A stretch of 10,857 nucleotides of DNA, taken from positions 1 through 10,857 of the forward strand of contig JBOGEX010000158.1 in the NCBI GenBank assembly GCA_050741915.1, written 5' to 3'. Origin of the DNA: JACCTH01 sp050741915 (GTDB taxonomy: Bacteria; Actinomycetota; Acidimicrobiia; Spongiisociales; ZC4RG35). Positions 1-7,719 of the stretch are shown here, piece by piece (positions within the stretch are counted from its first letter, which is position 1; each line of letters starts with the position of its first letter). Under the pieces are notes generated by a model that saw only the letters and a program-made list of their open reading frames with translations, made no database searches and was not told the DNA's origin. The position numbers were made by a program, and so were the translations under genes.

Positions 1-2640
1 AGCTCGTGTCCTGACTTGCATCAGTCACGATCACCCCTCGAGGAGGCCCCGCTGGGGATTACCTACAAGTCACCACCGCGAGGACTTTTCTTGGCCACCA
101 GCGAGGACTTTGACATGGCCATGGACACGCTACGGGAGGAGCTCACCCGACGGCTCGGAGTGTCATGGGGGCCAGTAGTTAACGGGATCGCCGACGTCGA
201 AGGATTCTCACCAGAGTTGATCGCCCACTTCTCGATACGCCGAGCCGAGATCCTCGAAGCTACGGAGGCGTTTATCGCTCGGAATGGCGGCCAACCCCAC
301 GGGAGGATGCTCGAGAAGTTCACGCTAGAGACTCGCCAACCGAAGTCACATCCCCAAGGCGAAGCACCAGTGACCCGAGAGATGCGCGAGTACGGAGTCG
401 GAGCTGACGTCGTCGCCCACTGGCAGCGCCGAGCGACAGACGCGCCGGAAGACCCTGTCGACCGGGTCAAGGCGGTGCTCAAAGCAGGTAGTGCTGCAGT
501 TCGGACTGAACCTCAGACTCCCGAAGAATCAGCACTTCTCATTGCGCGACGAGTGACTGATCGGCAGGCGACCTTCACTGAACGCGACCTACTCGTCGAG
601 GTAGCTGCGTCGTTCCCGAATGGTGCTCAATCCGCCCGATTGATCGATGCCACGAGGGAAGTCCTAGAGGCCGGTCTGGCGGCGGGCGAGGTGGTCCAGC
701 TCGGCGACCACCGAAAGGACGATCGTTGGCTGCTCCCCGGAGAGGTTCGGTTCACCACCGTGACCCAGCTTGAGCGGGAACGAAGCGTGATGACGGCCTT
801 AGGCGAGCGGAGCCCTGTCAAAGTAGATGTTGAGCGTCTCAGTTCAGCGGCGAAGGTTCGTGAACTGGTTCCCGAACAAGGATCCGCAATACGAAGCCTG
901 GCTCTCCTTGAGGGCCGTCTGGTGGCTGTGAGTGGGCCGGGTGGCTCTGGGAAGACCTATGCGATCGGGGCTTACGCCGAGAGCGCTAGGGCGAGGGGAT
1001 ACCCCGTCATTGGAGTGGCGCCCACCGCCACCGCCGCACAGAAACTTGGTGAAGACCTCCAAGGACACTGGACCGGAACGATCGCCATGCTCATCCATCA
1101 CCTCGACCAGAGGCGCGAGACACTGCTTCGCGGAACAGTGGTCGTATGTGACGAAGCGTCGATGGTCTCCACCAATAACCTCGCTCATCTCTGCGATCTG
1201 GTTCGAGAGTGTGACGGCAAGCTCGTCCTCCTCGGGGATCCCCAGCAGCTCCCTTCCATCGACTCCGGCGGCCTTTTTCATCGCATAGTCGCCGATGGTC
1301 ACGGAGTCGTCACCGACCTTGCCACTGTCAACCAGCGACAACGCCACGAAGTGGATCGCCGGGCTCTACAGCTCGTCCGATCTGGAGAGGTTGACCGAGC
1401 GGTGCAGCACTACACCGAAGCCGGCCGAGTCCACATGGGGAAGGAGCGGCTGGACACCATGATGGCCATGGTCGACGCTTGGTGGAGCGACACCAGCGTT
1501 CACGGCATCAGGAGCGTCAGCATGCTGGCCGGAGGTCGGGCCGACGTCGAAGTACTCAACTATCTCGCCCGGAGCAATATGCAAGCCGAAAGCCTCCTCG
1601 CCGGGCCTCGTTTGGAAACCCGGACCGGATTGACGCTCCAGGCGGGTGACCGAATCGCCGTGCGGGCCAACTGGTACAGCCACAGCGATCTCCGCAACGG
1701 ACAGCAAGGGACCGTGACCGCGGTGGATCCGATGTCTGGTCAGATCTGGTTTCGCCGTGACCATGACGGTATCGAGATCGTCCTGCCGAAGCGGTATGTG
1801 GAGCGCAGCGTCGACCTTGGCTACGCCCAAACGATTCACACAGCCCAGGGCCATACGTATCAACGGGCCCACGTCTTCGCTGATCAGAGCATGACCGTCG
1901 AGCATGCATATACGGGCCTCTCCCGTGCCTCCGGGGAAACTCACATCTGGGCAGCCGACCCGCCCGGGCCATTGGACGAGTGCAGCCACGTCCACGGCCC
2001 GCCCGTCACGGACGATCGGTACGACGAACTCGCTCGTCGGCTGTCCCGAAGTGGCATCCGGCTACCCGCAAGCGAGGTCCCGACCGCAGTCCAGGCGATG
2101 GCTGACCGCGAGCTGATTGACCGACGAGACGAACTGGCGAGGTCGATTAGGGAGCGTGACATTGCGCGGCCGACTGTCAACATTGAGGCGCTCGACCAGT
2201 CAATCGCCGAAGCCCGCTCCGCGCTCACCCATCTAGGCACCTCGGGAGCCCGAGCCCAGCTAACGATGCTCATGGAGGGTCGCGATGCCGCGCTCGAGGA
2301 CCTCGGGAAGCCAGGGCTTAATACCAACTACCAGCTCCGCTTGCTCGACGAGCACAGACGGGTCCTTCAGGAGCTCGACCGCCGGGTCGCGGCCCGCACC
2401 CTCCACTACTTGAACAACCCACCGGCTGAGCTGCTCGGGGCTCTCGGTCTGAGGGTGAAGGCTTGCGATCGGCAAACCTGGGACGCTGCCGTCGCGATTT
2501 ATGCGCGCACCCAGTTCGAGGTTGGCCCCGACGCCAACCTCAACGACCCAGCAGTTTCATTCACCGGGCAATGGCGCGAGGCCGTCCAGGGGTTCAAGGA
2601 AGTCGAACAACGAGCACCCGTCCTGACCCTGTCCCGATGA
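1..2640 (+). CDS. MobF/TraA-family conjugative relaxase-helicase, C-terminal part (5' end outside window)
   Basis: The reading frame is open to the left edge, so the gene is probably cut by the window. A TTG at 16 is only the first possible start inside it. Near 170-270 the protein reads RRLGVSWG...GFSPELIAHFSIRRAEI, the stretch that follows the catalytic core in TrwC/TraA relaxases. The HUH histidine triad is not in the window. A RecD-like superfamily 1 helicase follows: Walker A GPGGSGKT (934-957), Walker B DEAS (from 1150), motif III GDPQQLP (1234-1254), motif V TIHTAQGHTY (1831-1860) and motif VI GLSRAS (1915-1932). The last 200 or so residues are charged and helical, probably coiled coil. 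Members of this family nick oriT and unwind the transferred strand in conjugation. The helicase assignment is firm; the relaxase half is inferred. A RecD-like helicase without a relaxase domain is the alternative. Confidence 0.88.
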   Translation, partial: SSCPDLHQSRSPLEEAPLGITYKSPPRGLFLATSEDFDMAMDTLREELTRRLGVSWGPVVNGIADVEGFSPELIAHFSIRRAEILEATEAFIARNGGQPHGRMLEKFTLETRQPKSHPQGEAPVTREMREYGVGADVVAHWQRRATDAPEDPVDRVKAVLKAGSAAVRTEPQTPEESALLIARRVTDRQATFTERDLLVEVAASFPNGAQSARLIDATREVLEAGLAAGEVVQLGDHRKDDRWLLPGEVRFTTVTQLERERSVMTALGERSPVKVDVERLSSAAKVRELVPEQGSAIRSLALLEGRLVAVSGPGGSGKTYAIGAYAESARARGYPVIGVAPTATAAQKLGEDLQGHWTGTIAMLIHHLDQRRETLLRGTVVVCDEASMVSTNNLAHLCDLVRECDGKLVLLGDPQQLPSIDSGGLFHRIVADGHGVVTDLATVNQRQRHEVDRRALQLVRSGEVDRAVQHYTEAGRVHMGKERLDTMMAMVDAWWSDTSVHGIRSVSMLAGGRADVEVLNYLARSNMQAESLLAGPRLETRTGLTLQAGDRIAVRANWYSHSDLRNGQQGTVTAVDPMSGQIWFRRDHDGIEIVLPKRYVERSVDLGYAQTIHTAQGHTYQRAHVFADQSMTVEHAYTGLSRASGETHIWAADPPGPLDECSHVHGPPVTDDRYDELARRLSRSGIRLPASEVPTAVQAMADRELIDRRDELARSIRERDIARPTVNIEALDQSIAEARSALTHLGTSGARAQLTMLMEGRDAALEDLGKPGLNTNYQLRLLDEHRRVLQELDRRVAARTLHYLNNPPAELLGALGLRVKACDRQTWDAAVAIYARTQFEVGPDANLNDPAVSFTGQWREAVQGFKEVEQRAPVLTLSR

Positions 2641-2653
2641 GAGCCTGATTTGC

Positions 2654-2690
2654 CTTGTCGCAAGTTAACTTGCTTTCGGTCCGAGGCAAG
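2654..2690. promoter_or_regulatory. Operator-like palindrome cluster (CTTG/CAAG array) upstream of the HTH gene
   Basis: The 63-bp gap between the helicase stop and the HTH start contains a perfect 14-bp palindrome, GCAAGTTAACTTGC, at 2660-2673. It is flanked by further half-sites: CTTG at 2654-2657 and GCAAGTTA from 2686. CTTG-3-CAAG (2654-2664) and CAAG-4-CTTG (2661-2672) share one half-site. The position just ahead of a small DNA-binding protein fits an autoregulatory operator. No convincing -35/-10 pair is visible. Confidence 0.5.
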
Positions 2691-2703
2691 TTACTAGTCA
2701 ATA

Positions 2704-3003
2704 ATGCCGCGCACAGTAGATGCGATCGTGAGCCGAGCTGAAGAGTTGGCCGCTCGATTCGAGAAGCACGAGCCAGACCACGATTCAGTTCTGGACGCCG
2801 CGGCACTATCCGGGGTCCGCCAAGCATTTCTTGTACGAGCGAATGCTGAGCGGGATCTCGCCTACGCCGTGGGGAAAGCGAGGGCGAATGGCCACTCATG
2901 GTCATCTATCGGAGCCATGGTCGGTACTTCGGGCGAAGCGGCTCGTCAACGCTATGGACTGTCAGTAAATCGGCCGCATAGGCCTACGGGCGCCTCGGAA
3001 TGA
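2704..3003 (+). CDS. Small helix-turn-helix protein (99 aa)
   Basis: The ATG start lies 63 bp after the relaxase-helicase stop; no strong Shine-Dalgarno is visible. Residues 1-50 are helical and charged. Residues 54-84 read AYAVGKARANGHSWSSIGAM followed by VGTSGEAARQRYG, a helix-turn-helix of the kind seen in small actinobacterial regulators (pattern A..AR..G.SW..IG..LG.S..AAR.R). The gene follows the helicase on the same strand and is preceded by a palindromic CTTG/CAAG cluster, so it is probably a repressor of its own transcription or of transfer genes. That role is inferred from context. The stop at 3003 faces the minus-strand NYN gene, whose 3' end is at 3148. Confidence 0.72.
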   Translation: MPRTVDAIVSRAEELAARFEKHEPDHDSVLDAAALSGVRQAFLVRANAERDLAYAVGKARANGHSWSSIGAMVGTSGEAARQRYGLSVNRPHRPTGASE

Positions 3004-3046
3004 GGATCAGAAGCGATGCGTTGTTGAGATTGGGACTCGTGCGGGG

Positions 3047-3077
3047 TTGACAACTAGCCAACGCTGTGTCGTAATGT
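3047..3077 (+). promoter_or_regulatory. Candidate promoter (TTGACA / TAATGT)
   Basis: A perfect TTGACA -35 at 3047-3052 is followed by TAATGT at 3072-3077 (19-bp spacer), or by CGTAAT at 3070-3075 with a 17-bp spacer. It points rightwards, into a hairpin and the 3' end of the minus-strand NYN gene. A GTG at 3082, at about the expected transcription start, opens an 87-codon frame to 3345 antisense to the NYN gene. The product could be a short RNA, a leaderless small ORF, or nothing. Confidence 0.35.
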
Positions 3078-3115
3078 CCATGTGACTTTGCAGGACGTAT
3101 GGGCCTGCTGTAACC

Positions 3116-3142
3116 CTGACGGCGGCCTAGAGCCGCCGTCAG
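3116..3142. terminator. Strong hairpin between convergent genes, probable bidirectional terminator
   Basis: The 11-bp arm CTGACGGCGGC (3116-3126) pairs perfectly with 3132-3142 across a 5-nt loop. It begins 5 bp past the stop codon of the NYN gene (minus strand) and lies about 110 bp past the HTH gene stop. There is no long U-tract on either strand, as is usual for actinobacterial intrinsic terminators. CCCTGA (3114-3119) could alternatively pair with TCAGGG (3148-3153). Confidence 0.6.
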
Positions 3143-3147
3143 CAGTT

Positions 3148-4389
3148 TCAGGGAAGCCTGGTAGAGGCGATATGTCCGACCAGCGGAGCCCCGAAGTCGC
3201 GGCCACTGCCAACGAGCGATACAAGGTAGCGGCCGCCTATTTGCGTCTTGCTGCTGCCCGATGGGATGAAGATCCCAATGCCGGCTTCCTCGGATGTAGC
3301 AACGGAATGACGATCGCTGTGCCCTTCGACCCTGACCACCAGTGAGGTAGCCGGAAGCTCTCTTCCTCCCGAGCCGACGAGAGGAGGCGGTGTTTCTAGA
3401 GCACCGACGTATCGCGGTCGCGTGGCGCCTCCCGAAGCATGGAGAAGGACCCGGGTACCAGGCGTCAGAAACGAATTGCTGACATCGACAAGAACCTGAA
3501 CTCCCGATTCGAGGTCCACGGTGGCCTTGAAAAGGCTGTACCGGCCAACGACTGTTCCCCTGAGAAGGTCCTGAGCGCGGTAGGGGGCGAGCCCGAGAAG
3601 GGCTCTTGGGAAGCCCGTTGGAAGACCTTCTGCAATCCCCATTGTGCCCAGATCATGAAGCTCGCCCCGTTCCGGACGGTCAAAGATTTCTGCTTCGGCT
3701 GCGCCTTCGTAGCCTTGGCGGTGCCGAAGGATCGCTACCGATTCACCGCCGATTCGCTTCGTGTATAGGTACTCCCAGGAGTCGACGCCTGGACTGTCGA
3801 CTGCGATGGCGAGTCGTTGTCGTAACTCTTGACCGCTCACGTCATGGATTCGTTCGGCTTGTACGAGGTCGGCGAGTGGCGGCTCGGCAATAGCCATGAA
3901 GGGAATCCCACGATTGTGGATGGCTCCCGGGGAGACGACTAGGACTGGCACGTCGAACTCGATGGCCAGCTCCACGCCGGGTTTTATGTCGATATCTTGA
4001 GAGAGAACCAGGACGGCCTCAGCCGACGAATCGCCATCAGCTATCCGCTTTGCTTGACGGACACACTCGACAGCGCAGAGCACGTCCACCATTTTCTCCT
4101 CAATGCTTCCATCGGAGTATCGGCGCAGACTTCCCTCCAACGGGCGGACCCGGGGATCACGACGGAGGAGATCGAGATACTCACGATTCGCGGCATCTTG
4201 ACGCTCAAGGCGCTGTCGATCCGAGGCTCGGGGACGGGCCACTGAAAAGTACGACTCCACCACCTCGAAACCGAACCTCGAGAGCGCGGTGTCAAGGCCC
4301 TGGGAAGTTGGGTTTCGCGCGAAGCCGAGCATGGTCTCGGATAGCCCGCGAATGTTTCGGCTGTCGACGATTGCCACCACGCGGACCAT
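3148..4389 (-). CDS. NYN-domain (PIN-like) putative ribonuclease with C-terminal beta-rich domains (413 aa)
   Basis: The N-terminus VVAIVDSRNI places Asp9 and Asn12 at the usual first acidic site of NYN/LabA-type PIN-like nucleases. IEEKMVDVLCAVECVRQA supplies Asp102, and AVLVLSQDIDIKPGVELA supplies Asp132 and Asp134, the second acidic cluster. The nuclease domain covers about residues 1-155. The rest (190-413) has two strand-rich blocks, near 275-335 and 350-413, that look OB/TRAM-like and may bind RNA; this is inference from pattern only. The ATG fits the domain start. No Shine-Dalgarno is visible, but a TACCCT lies 6 bp upstream, so the transcript may be leaderless. The gene is 87 bp downstream of the nuclease-NACHT gene on the same strand. 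A role as a second effector or RNA-targeting partner in that system is inferred. Confidence 0.75.
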   Translation of the reverse strand: MVRVVAIVDSRNIRGLSETMLGFARNPTSQGLDTALSRFGFEVVESYFSVARPRASDRQRLERQDAANREYLDLLRRDPRVRPLEGSLRRYSDGSIEEKMVDVLCAVECVRQAKRIADGDSSAEAVLVLSQDIDIKPGVELAIEFDVPVLVVSPGAIHNRGIPFMAIAEPPLADLVQAERIHDVSGQELRQRLAIAVDSPGVDSWEYLYTKRIGGESVAILRHRQGYEGAAEAEIFDRPERGELHDLGTMGIAEGLPTGFPRALLGLAPYRAQDLLRGTVVGRYSLFKATVDLESGVQVLVDVSNSFLTPGTRVLLHASGGATRPRYVGALETPPPLVGSGGRELPATSLVVRVEGHSDRHSVATSEEAGIGIFIPSGSSKTQIGGRYLVSLVGSGRDFGAPLVGHIASTRLP

Positions 4390-4395
4390 TGGCGG

Positions 4396-4401
4396 AGGGT
4401 A
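4396..4401 (-). promoter_or_regulatory. Candidate -10 element for a leaderless NYN transcript
   Basis: On the minus strand TACCCT (TANNNT pattern) ends exactly 6 nt before the NYN ATG, which would put transcription start at the A of the start codon. No good -35 is visible and no Shine-Dalgarno precedes the ATG. This would give the NYN gene its own promoter despite its place behind the NACHT gene. Confidence 0.3.
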
Positions 4402-4476
4402 GAGACGGGACAGTTCGTGGCTGACATCGCCCCTGGCGGACTCACCAAGCTACTAGGCCCGACCCCACGCGCGCCC

Positions 4477-7344
4477 TCAATGTCGCCGTTGCCGGATGAG
4501 CGAATTACTCACAACGCCAAGCTGCGATAGGTCTCCTATAAGCCAGTTGTAGGCAAGCTCTAACGCGGGGGCGGAACCCGTGCATCCTACGTCGACTGTT
4601 TGAAACCTCCCCGGCCATCGCACCCACTGCAAAGCGCCAGGGTGATGGTCATCAAGGATCGCGCCTTCATGAGTGGGTGGCTCCCAGTCACTCGAGAAAC
4701 TGATTGACTCGTCGGTGAAGCTCACTAACGGTTCGGATCCTGGGACAAGCGGGACGAACCTTCCGCTCATCCAGGGACATCCCGGCATCCCCGAACTCTC
4801 ACCCGCGAATCCAACCTGCACCCGCAGCTCCACGGGCCACATCCCTCCGATTCCGAGGTAGGGCTTCAAGGGAGTGAACCAGCGATCAATGATCTCCCCA
4901 TACGACACGAGCGCGCATTGGTACACCTCCTCTATCAGTTGGAGCCATGCATCCTCGCTCCAAAGTCCCCAGGCCCAGCCGGAGCCGTGCAACTGATCGG
5001 GCGGCGTCCATGGAGCAGCAACCTCGGTGGTGCAACCTGGATCGTTCAAGTCCTCGAGAAACTGCTTGAGCTCCTGAGCCCAAACCATCAGCCGGATCCG
5101 AGGTCGGTTCTGACCGGGAAAGAAGGAGTAGTTGATCAGACCATCCAGATCGGCACTCCTTTCCCGGAGTGCGGCGAGCGCTTCTTCAATCTTCTCGATA
5201 CGGACCGGTTTGGTGATCAGCGACCGCTCGTCGCCCAGAGTGCGGGCGATCTCATAACGCCGTTCTGGCCAAGCCGTGTCCCGATGCCCGACGGCGAAAC
5301 CGACGCTCTCGAGGTGGGGAGTTATCGCCCTGTCTACGAACTCCATGGCGGACCCTAAGGGCCATACTTCCTCTGCGAAGTAGGCGGGCTCAAACTTCTC
5401 GAACGACCAATCGCTAGGCCCGCGCCATCCATCGTAGATGGTTTCTTTTGTTGCTGGCCTGTCCGAACCCGGTGCCCAAATAGCCACGGCCATTCGCCCA
5501 TTGTCGATCTGCACACCGACCGGCAACGGTTGGCCGTCAGGGGCCGTCAAGCCAAGAAGTGCGCGGACTGGGCCGATTGCGTCCAGCACTCGGCTTAGGG
5601 CAACCTCGATTCGATCCTCGCACTCCTCGTCGCTGGGCATAGGCACCGCGGACCCGAGCGAGGCGGGGCCTGAAAACGAGTCGGTGATCAGCTTCCAAAC
5701 CGCTCCCGGAACCAGATCGGCTGTCAGATCGGCGAGGTGGTCGGCCTCGTTCCACGGCATGAGAGCAAAAGCAATGGAGAGGGGCTCACGCCACGTCTCA
5801 AAAGCCACCAAGTCACCGAGGGCGGCTTCCAACAGATTCGCGTCCTTGATCAGTGCCTGTGCGGCGAAGAACTGCTCCAGTATTGGGAGCGCGAATCGGA
5901 GCGCTCCTCCGACCTGTTCAACAAATCGAGACTCCAGCAGCCTTGCAAGTTTCGGGTCGGGCCCAACCTCCGATCGACTAACACTTCCTCCCTTAGAAAC
6001 CGTCATCGTTGCCAGTTCCGCGAGTTCTTCCCACAACAGCTCGTTGTTCACGACTCTGCTCTTCTCCGACTCGGCCAGGGCCACGAGAAACTGAGCTCTG
6101 CTGCTCGGCACAGTGCGACCCTGCGATCGCAGGCGGCCGGCCACGATTGCGAAAAGTGGTAGCCGCACCGCCTTCCGCGCCGACCCATCCGGAATTCCAT
6201 GCAGCCCTACATCGCGACTAGCGACGGCCGACATCAATTCCTCCGCTTGAGTCTCGGAGAGATCGGCTAAGGAGTATGTTGGAAGATCAGACGTTTCGTT
6301 CGCCCTTAGTCGCCGCGTGATCGTTGCCTGAGCTATCCGGCCAACGGATATCAACGATCGAAGCTGAGAAGTTATCTCCTGAGCTCTCGACATAGACACC
6401 TCGTCGAGGCCATCGATATGGAACGACTTGACGGATTCATCAGCGACGTGGAGGGCGGCGATGAGATCGGACGGCGCTTCTTGCGCTGTGAAGAACACGG
6501 GAAGCGGTTGACTGGCGTCGCGGAGGGCGTTCTCGAGCCGCAGCCTATATACCCGGTCCAGGAGAGACGACTTTCCCGAGCCCCCAGGCCCCTCAATCGC
6601 AATGAGCTGCGGTTGAGCCACATGCTGAACCGTCGACCTGTAATGACTATCTGCGAGGGAGACGACGGCATCGAGGGACTCCTCCGGAACTCCTAAGGCG
6701 AAAAGCCGAGTTCGCTCCCGATGATTGGAGACTGCTAATGAGTCGAGTGCGAACTTCTGACGAGCGTTTCTGAGGCCAGCTCGGGAGAGTGCGCTTGGAT
6801 CACAGAAGGCTTCGGCCCATGCAGGGTGAAAGTGTCTCAGAACTATTTCTGCATAGTTTCGGAGATCGCGGTTCAGGACTCCTGCGTCGATTGCTTCTAG
6901 CTTGACCGACGGGTGTTGCTCACTAAGTTCGGCGAGTTTTCGTTGCGACTCCGAACTGAGCTTCTTGCTGACGGCTACGAGAAACGTGGTTGACCCAAGC
7001 GGTCTGGCAGCCAGCCACGCCTTGACTGCGTTCTCGAGTGCTTTGGGTCCGAACTCCTTGCGTCGCTTGACCTGACATGTGGGGTATCCAGATGACGCAT
7101 CCATGTCGACGAGGTCGATCCCCTGCTGACTCTGACCCGCCTCGCCATATCGCTGCGGATCCTTCCAGCCTCGCACAGCCTGTAGGTAGTCGAGAACGAG
7201 ATACTCAAATTGGTTCTCGTCGACCTGACCAAAAGGAAGCTCGTCGAGTCTTTTGTCGACCGGCGGAGGATTGGAAAACGGAACGGGTGGCTGACGCAGG
7301 TGTTCCGGGAAAGCAACTACTTTTGGGTCGGTCCTGTCGCTCAC
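4477..7344 (-). CDS. PD-(D/E)XK nuclease - NACHT/STAND NTPase fusion, putative defence protein (955 aa)
   Basis: Residues 42-170 form a restriction-endonuclease-like (Mrr-type) domain: ENQFEYLVLDYLQ, then GIDLV (Asp77) and CQVKRR (Gln91, Lys93), matching the D...QxK core. A NACHT-type NTPase follows: Walker A GPGGSGKS (252-259), Walker B FHIDGLDE (308-315), a sensor-like TRRLR near 343, LPLFAIVAGRL (395-405) and the NACHT signature RFALPILEQFFAAQAL (483-498). Residues 510-955 match no family I recognise, lack obvious TPR/LRR periodicity and carry about 21 tryptophans; they may be the sensor. Avs and bacterial NACHT defence proteins share this effector-NTPase-sensor order. The start is GTG at 7344; in-frame extension meets a stop at 7417-7419 with no better start. 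Nearby base composition is less GC-rich than at the integrase gene (for example 48% in 6841-6900), which fits acquired cargo. Confidence 0.85.
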   Translation of the reverse strand: MSDRTDPKVVAFPEHLRQPPVPFSNPPPVDKRLDELPFGQVDENQFEYLVLDYLQAVRGWKDPQRYGEAGQSQQGIDLVDMDASSGYPTCQVKRRKEFGPKALENAVKAWLAARPLGSTTFLVAVSKKLSSESQRKLAELSEQHPSVKLEAIDAGVLNRDLRNYAEIVLRHFHPAWAEAFCDPSALSRAGLRNARQKFALDSLAVSNHRERTRLFALGVPEESLDAVVSLADSHYRSTVQHVAQPQLIAIEGPGGSGKSSLLDRVYRLRLENALRDASQPLPVFFTAQEAPSDLIAALHVADESVKSFHIDGLDEVSMSRAQEITSQLRSLISVGRIAQATITRRLRANETSDLPTYSLADLSETQAEELMSAVASRDVGLHGIPDGSARKAVRLPLFAIVAGRLRSQGRTVPSSRAQFLVALAESEKSRVVNNELLWEELAELATMTVSKGGSVSRSEVGPDPKLARLLESRFVEQVGGALRFALPILEQFFAAQALIKDANLLEAALGDLVAFETWREPLSIAFALMPWNEADHLADLTADLVPGAVWKLITDSFSGPASLGSAVPMPSDEECEDRIEVALSRVLDAIGPVRALLGLTAPDGQPLPVGVQIDNGRMAVAIWAPGSDRPATKETIYDGWRGPSDWSFEKFEPAYFAEEVWPLGSAMEFVDRAITPHLESVGFAVGHRDTAWPERRYEIARTLGDERSLITKPVRIEKIEEALAALRERSADLDGLINYSFFPGQNRPRIRLMVWAQELKQFLEDLNDPGCTTEVAAPWTPPDQLHGSGWAWGLWSEDAWLQLIEEVYQCALVSYGEIIDRWFTPLKPYLGIGGMWPVELRVQVGFAGESSGMPGCPWMSGRFVPLVPGSEPLVSFTDESISFSSDWEPPTHEGAILDDHHPGALQWVRWPGRFQTVDVGCTGSAPALELAYNWLIGDLSQLGVVSNSLIRQRRH

Positions 7345-7350
7345 CCCATC

Positions 7351-7368
7351 GATGTTCGCAGGAACATC
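7351..7368 (-). promoter_or_regulatory. Inverted repeat at the ribosome-binding region of the nuclease-NACHT gene
   Basis: A perfect 7-bp inverted repeat with a 4-nt spacer, GATGTTC (7351-7357) and GAACATC (7362-7368), ends 6 nt upstream of the GTG start. The only weak Shine-Dalgarno (GATGGG) lies between repeat and start. It could be an operator half-site pair for one of the upstream wHTH proteins or an RNA hairpin that limits translation. It is the reverse of the actinobacterial SOS box (CGAAC-N4-GTTCG). Confidence 0.4.
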
Positions 7369-7473
7369 AGCCGTCGAGCATCGATGACGCGGCCATCGGC
7401 ATTGACGACCGGAGCCTCATACGGGAGCGAAGCGCCAACTCCCGCCATTTGGTCGACTCCAGCGGACAAGAAC

Positions 7474-7719
7474 CTACGTCGAATCGTCTTTATTGGGGTC
7501 GTATCGGTTCTCTATGAGCCACTCGAATATTTCGTGGCGCAGGAACTTGAACTTGCGTCCACTGGGTTGTCGATGCGATGGAATGACCCCTTCCCGGGCC
7601 CAGATCCTGATCACCTGATCCGAGGTCGACAAGAGCTCAGCCAGTTGTTGGCTATCCATGACCGGCGGCACATCCGGGTACCACCCCTCGTAGGTGATCT
7701 CGGAGTTCTCCTCAGTCAC
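7474..7719 (-). CDS. Excisionase-like winged-HTH protein (81 aa)
   Basis: Residues 20-70 (VMDSQQLAELLSTSDQVIRI, then REGVIPSHRQPSGRKFKFLR and EIFEWL) form an HTH_17/MerR-like excisionase fold: an N-terminal helix-turn-helix, an R-x-G-x-I-P turn and the wing K-F-K-F followed by a C-terminal helix. I chose the GTG at 7719, which overlaps the upstream stop (GTGACTGA) and has GAGG 9 nt before it. The longer frame to 7833 is only a shadow of the upstream gene. It sits between a similar wHTH gene and the nuclease-NACHT gene. It could be a recombination directionality factor or a regulator of the defence genes; the sequence does not decide. Confidence 0.75.
   Translation of the reverse strand: MTEENSEITYEGWYPDVPPVMDSQQLAELLSTSDQVIRIWAREGVIPSHRQPSGRKFKFLRHEIFEWLIENRYDPNKDDST

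Noticed and set aside
844..1995. Minus-strand frames antisense to the helicase (844-1347, 1366-1995, 1556-1972)
   Set aside because: The plus strand carries all helicase motifs across this region; the antisense frames show no family features.
3082..3345. Plus-strand 87-aa frame (or 57 aa from ATG 3172) as a confident gene
   Set aside because: Most of it is in exact codon register antisense to the NYN C-terminus, where spurious open frames are common. Kept only as a low-confidence finding.
3439..4424. Plus-strand frames within the NYN gene (3439-3768, 3606-3893, 3997-4245, 4050-4424)
   Set aside because: Shadows of a minus-strand gene with recognisable NYN motifs; no domain and no ribosome-binding context.
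4918..6221. Plus-strand frames within the NACHT gene (4918-5358, 5438-6094, 5737-6162)
   Set aside because: Antisense to a protein with clear nuclease and NTPase motifs; low-complexity composition.
7351..7368. LexA/SOS box upstream of the NACHT gene
   Set aside because: The half-sites are in the reverse order (GTTC-4-GAAC) of the actinobacterial SOS box (GAAC-4-GTTC).
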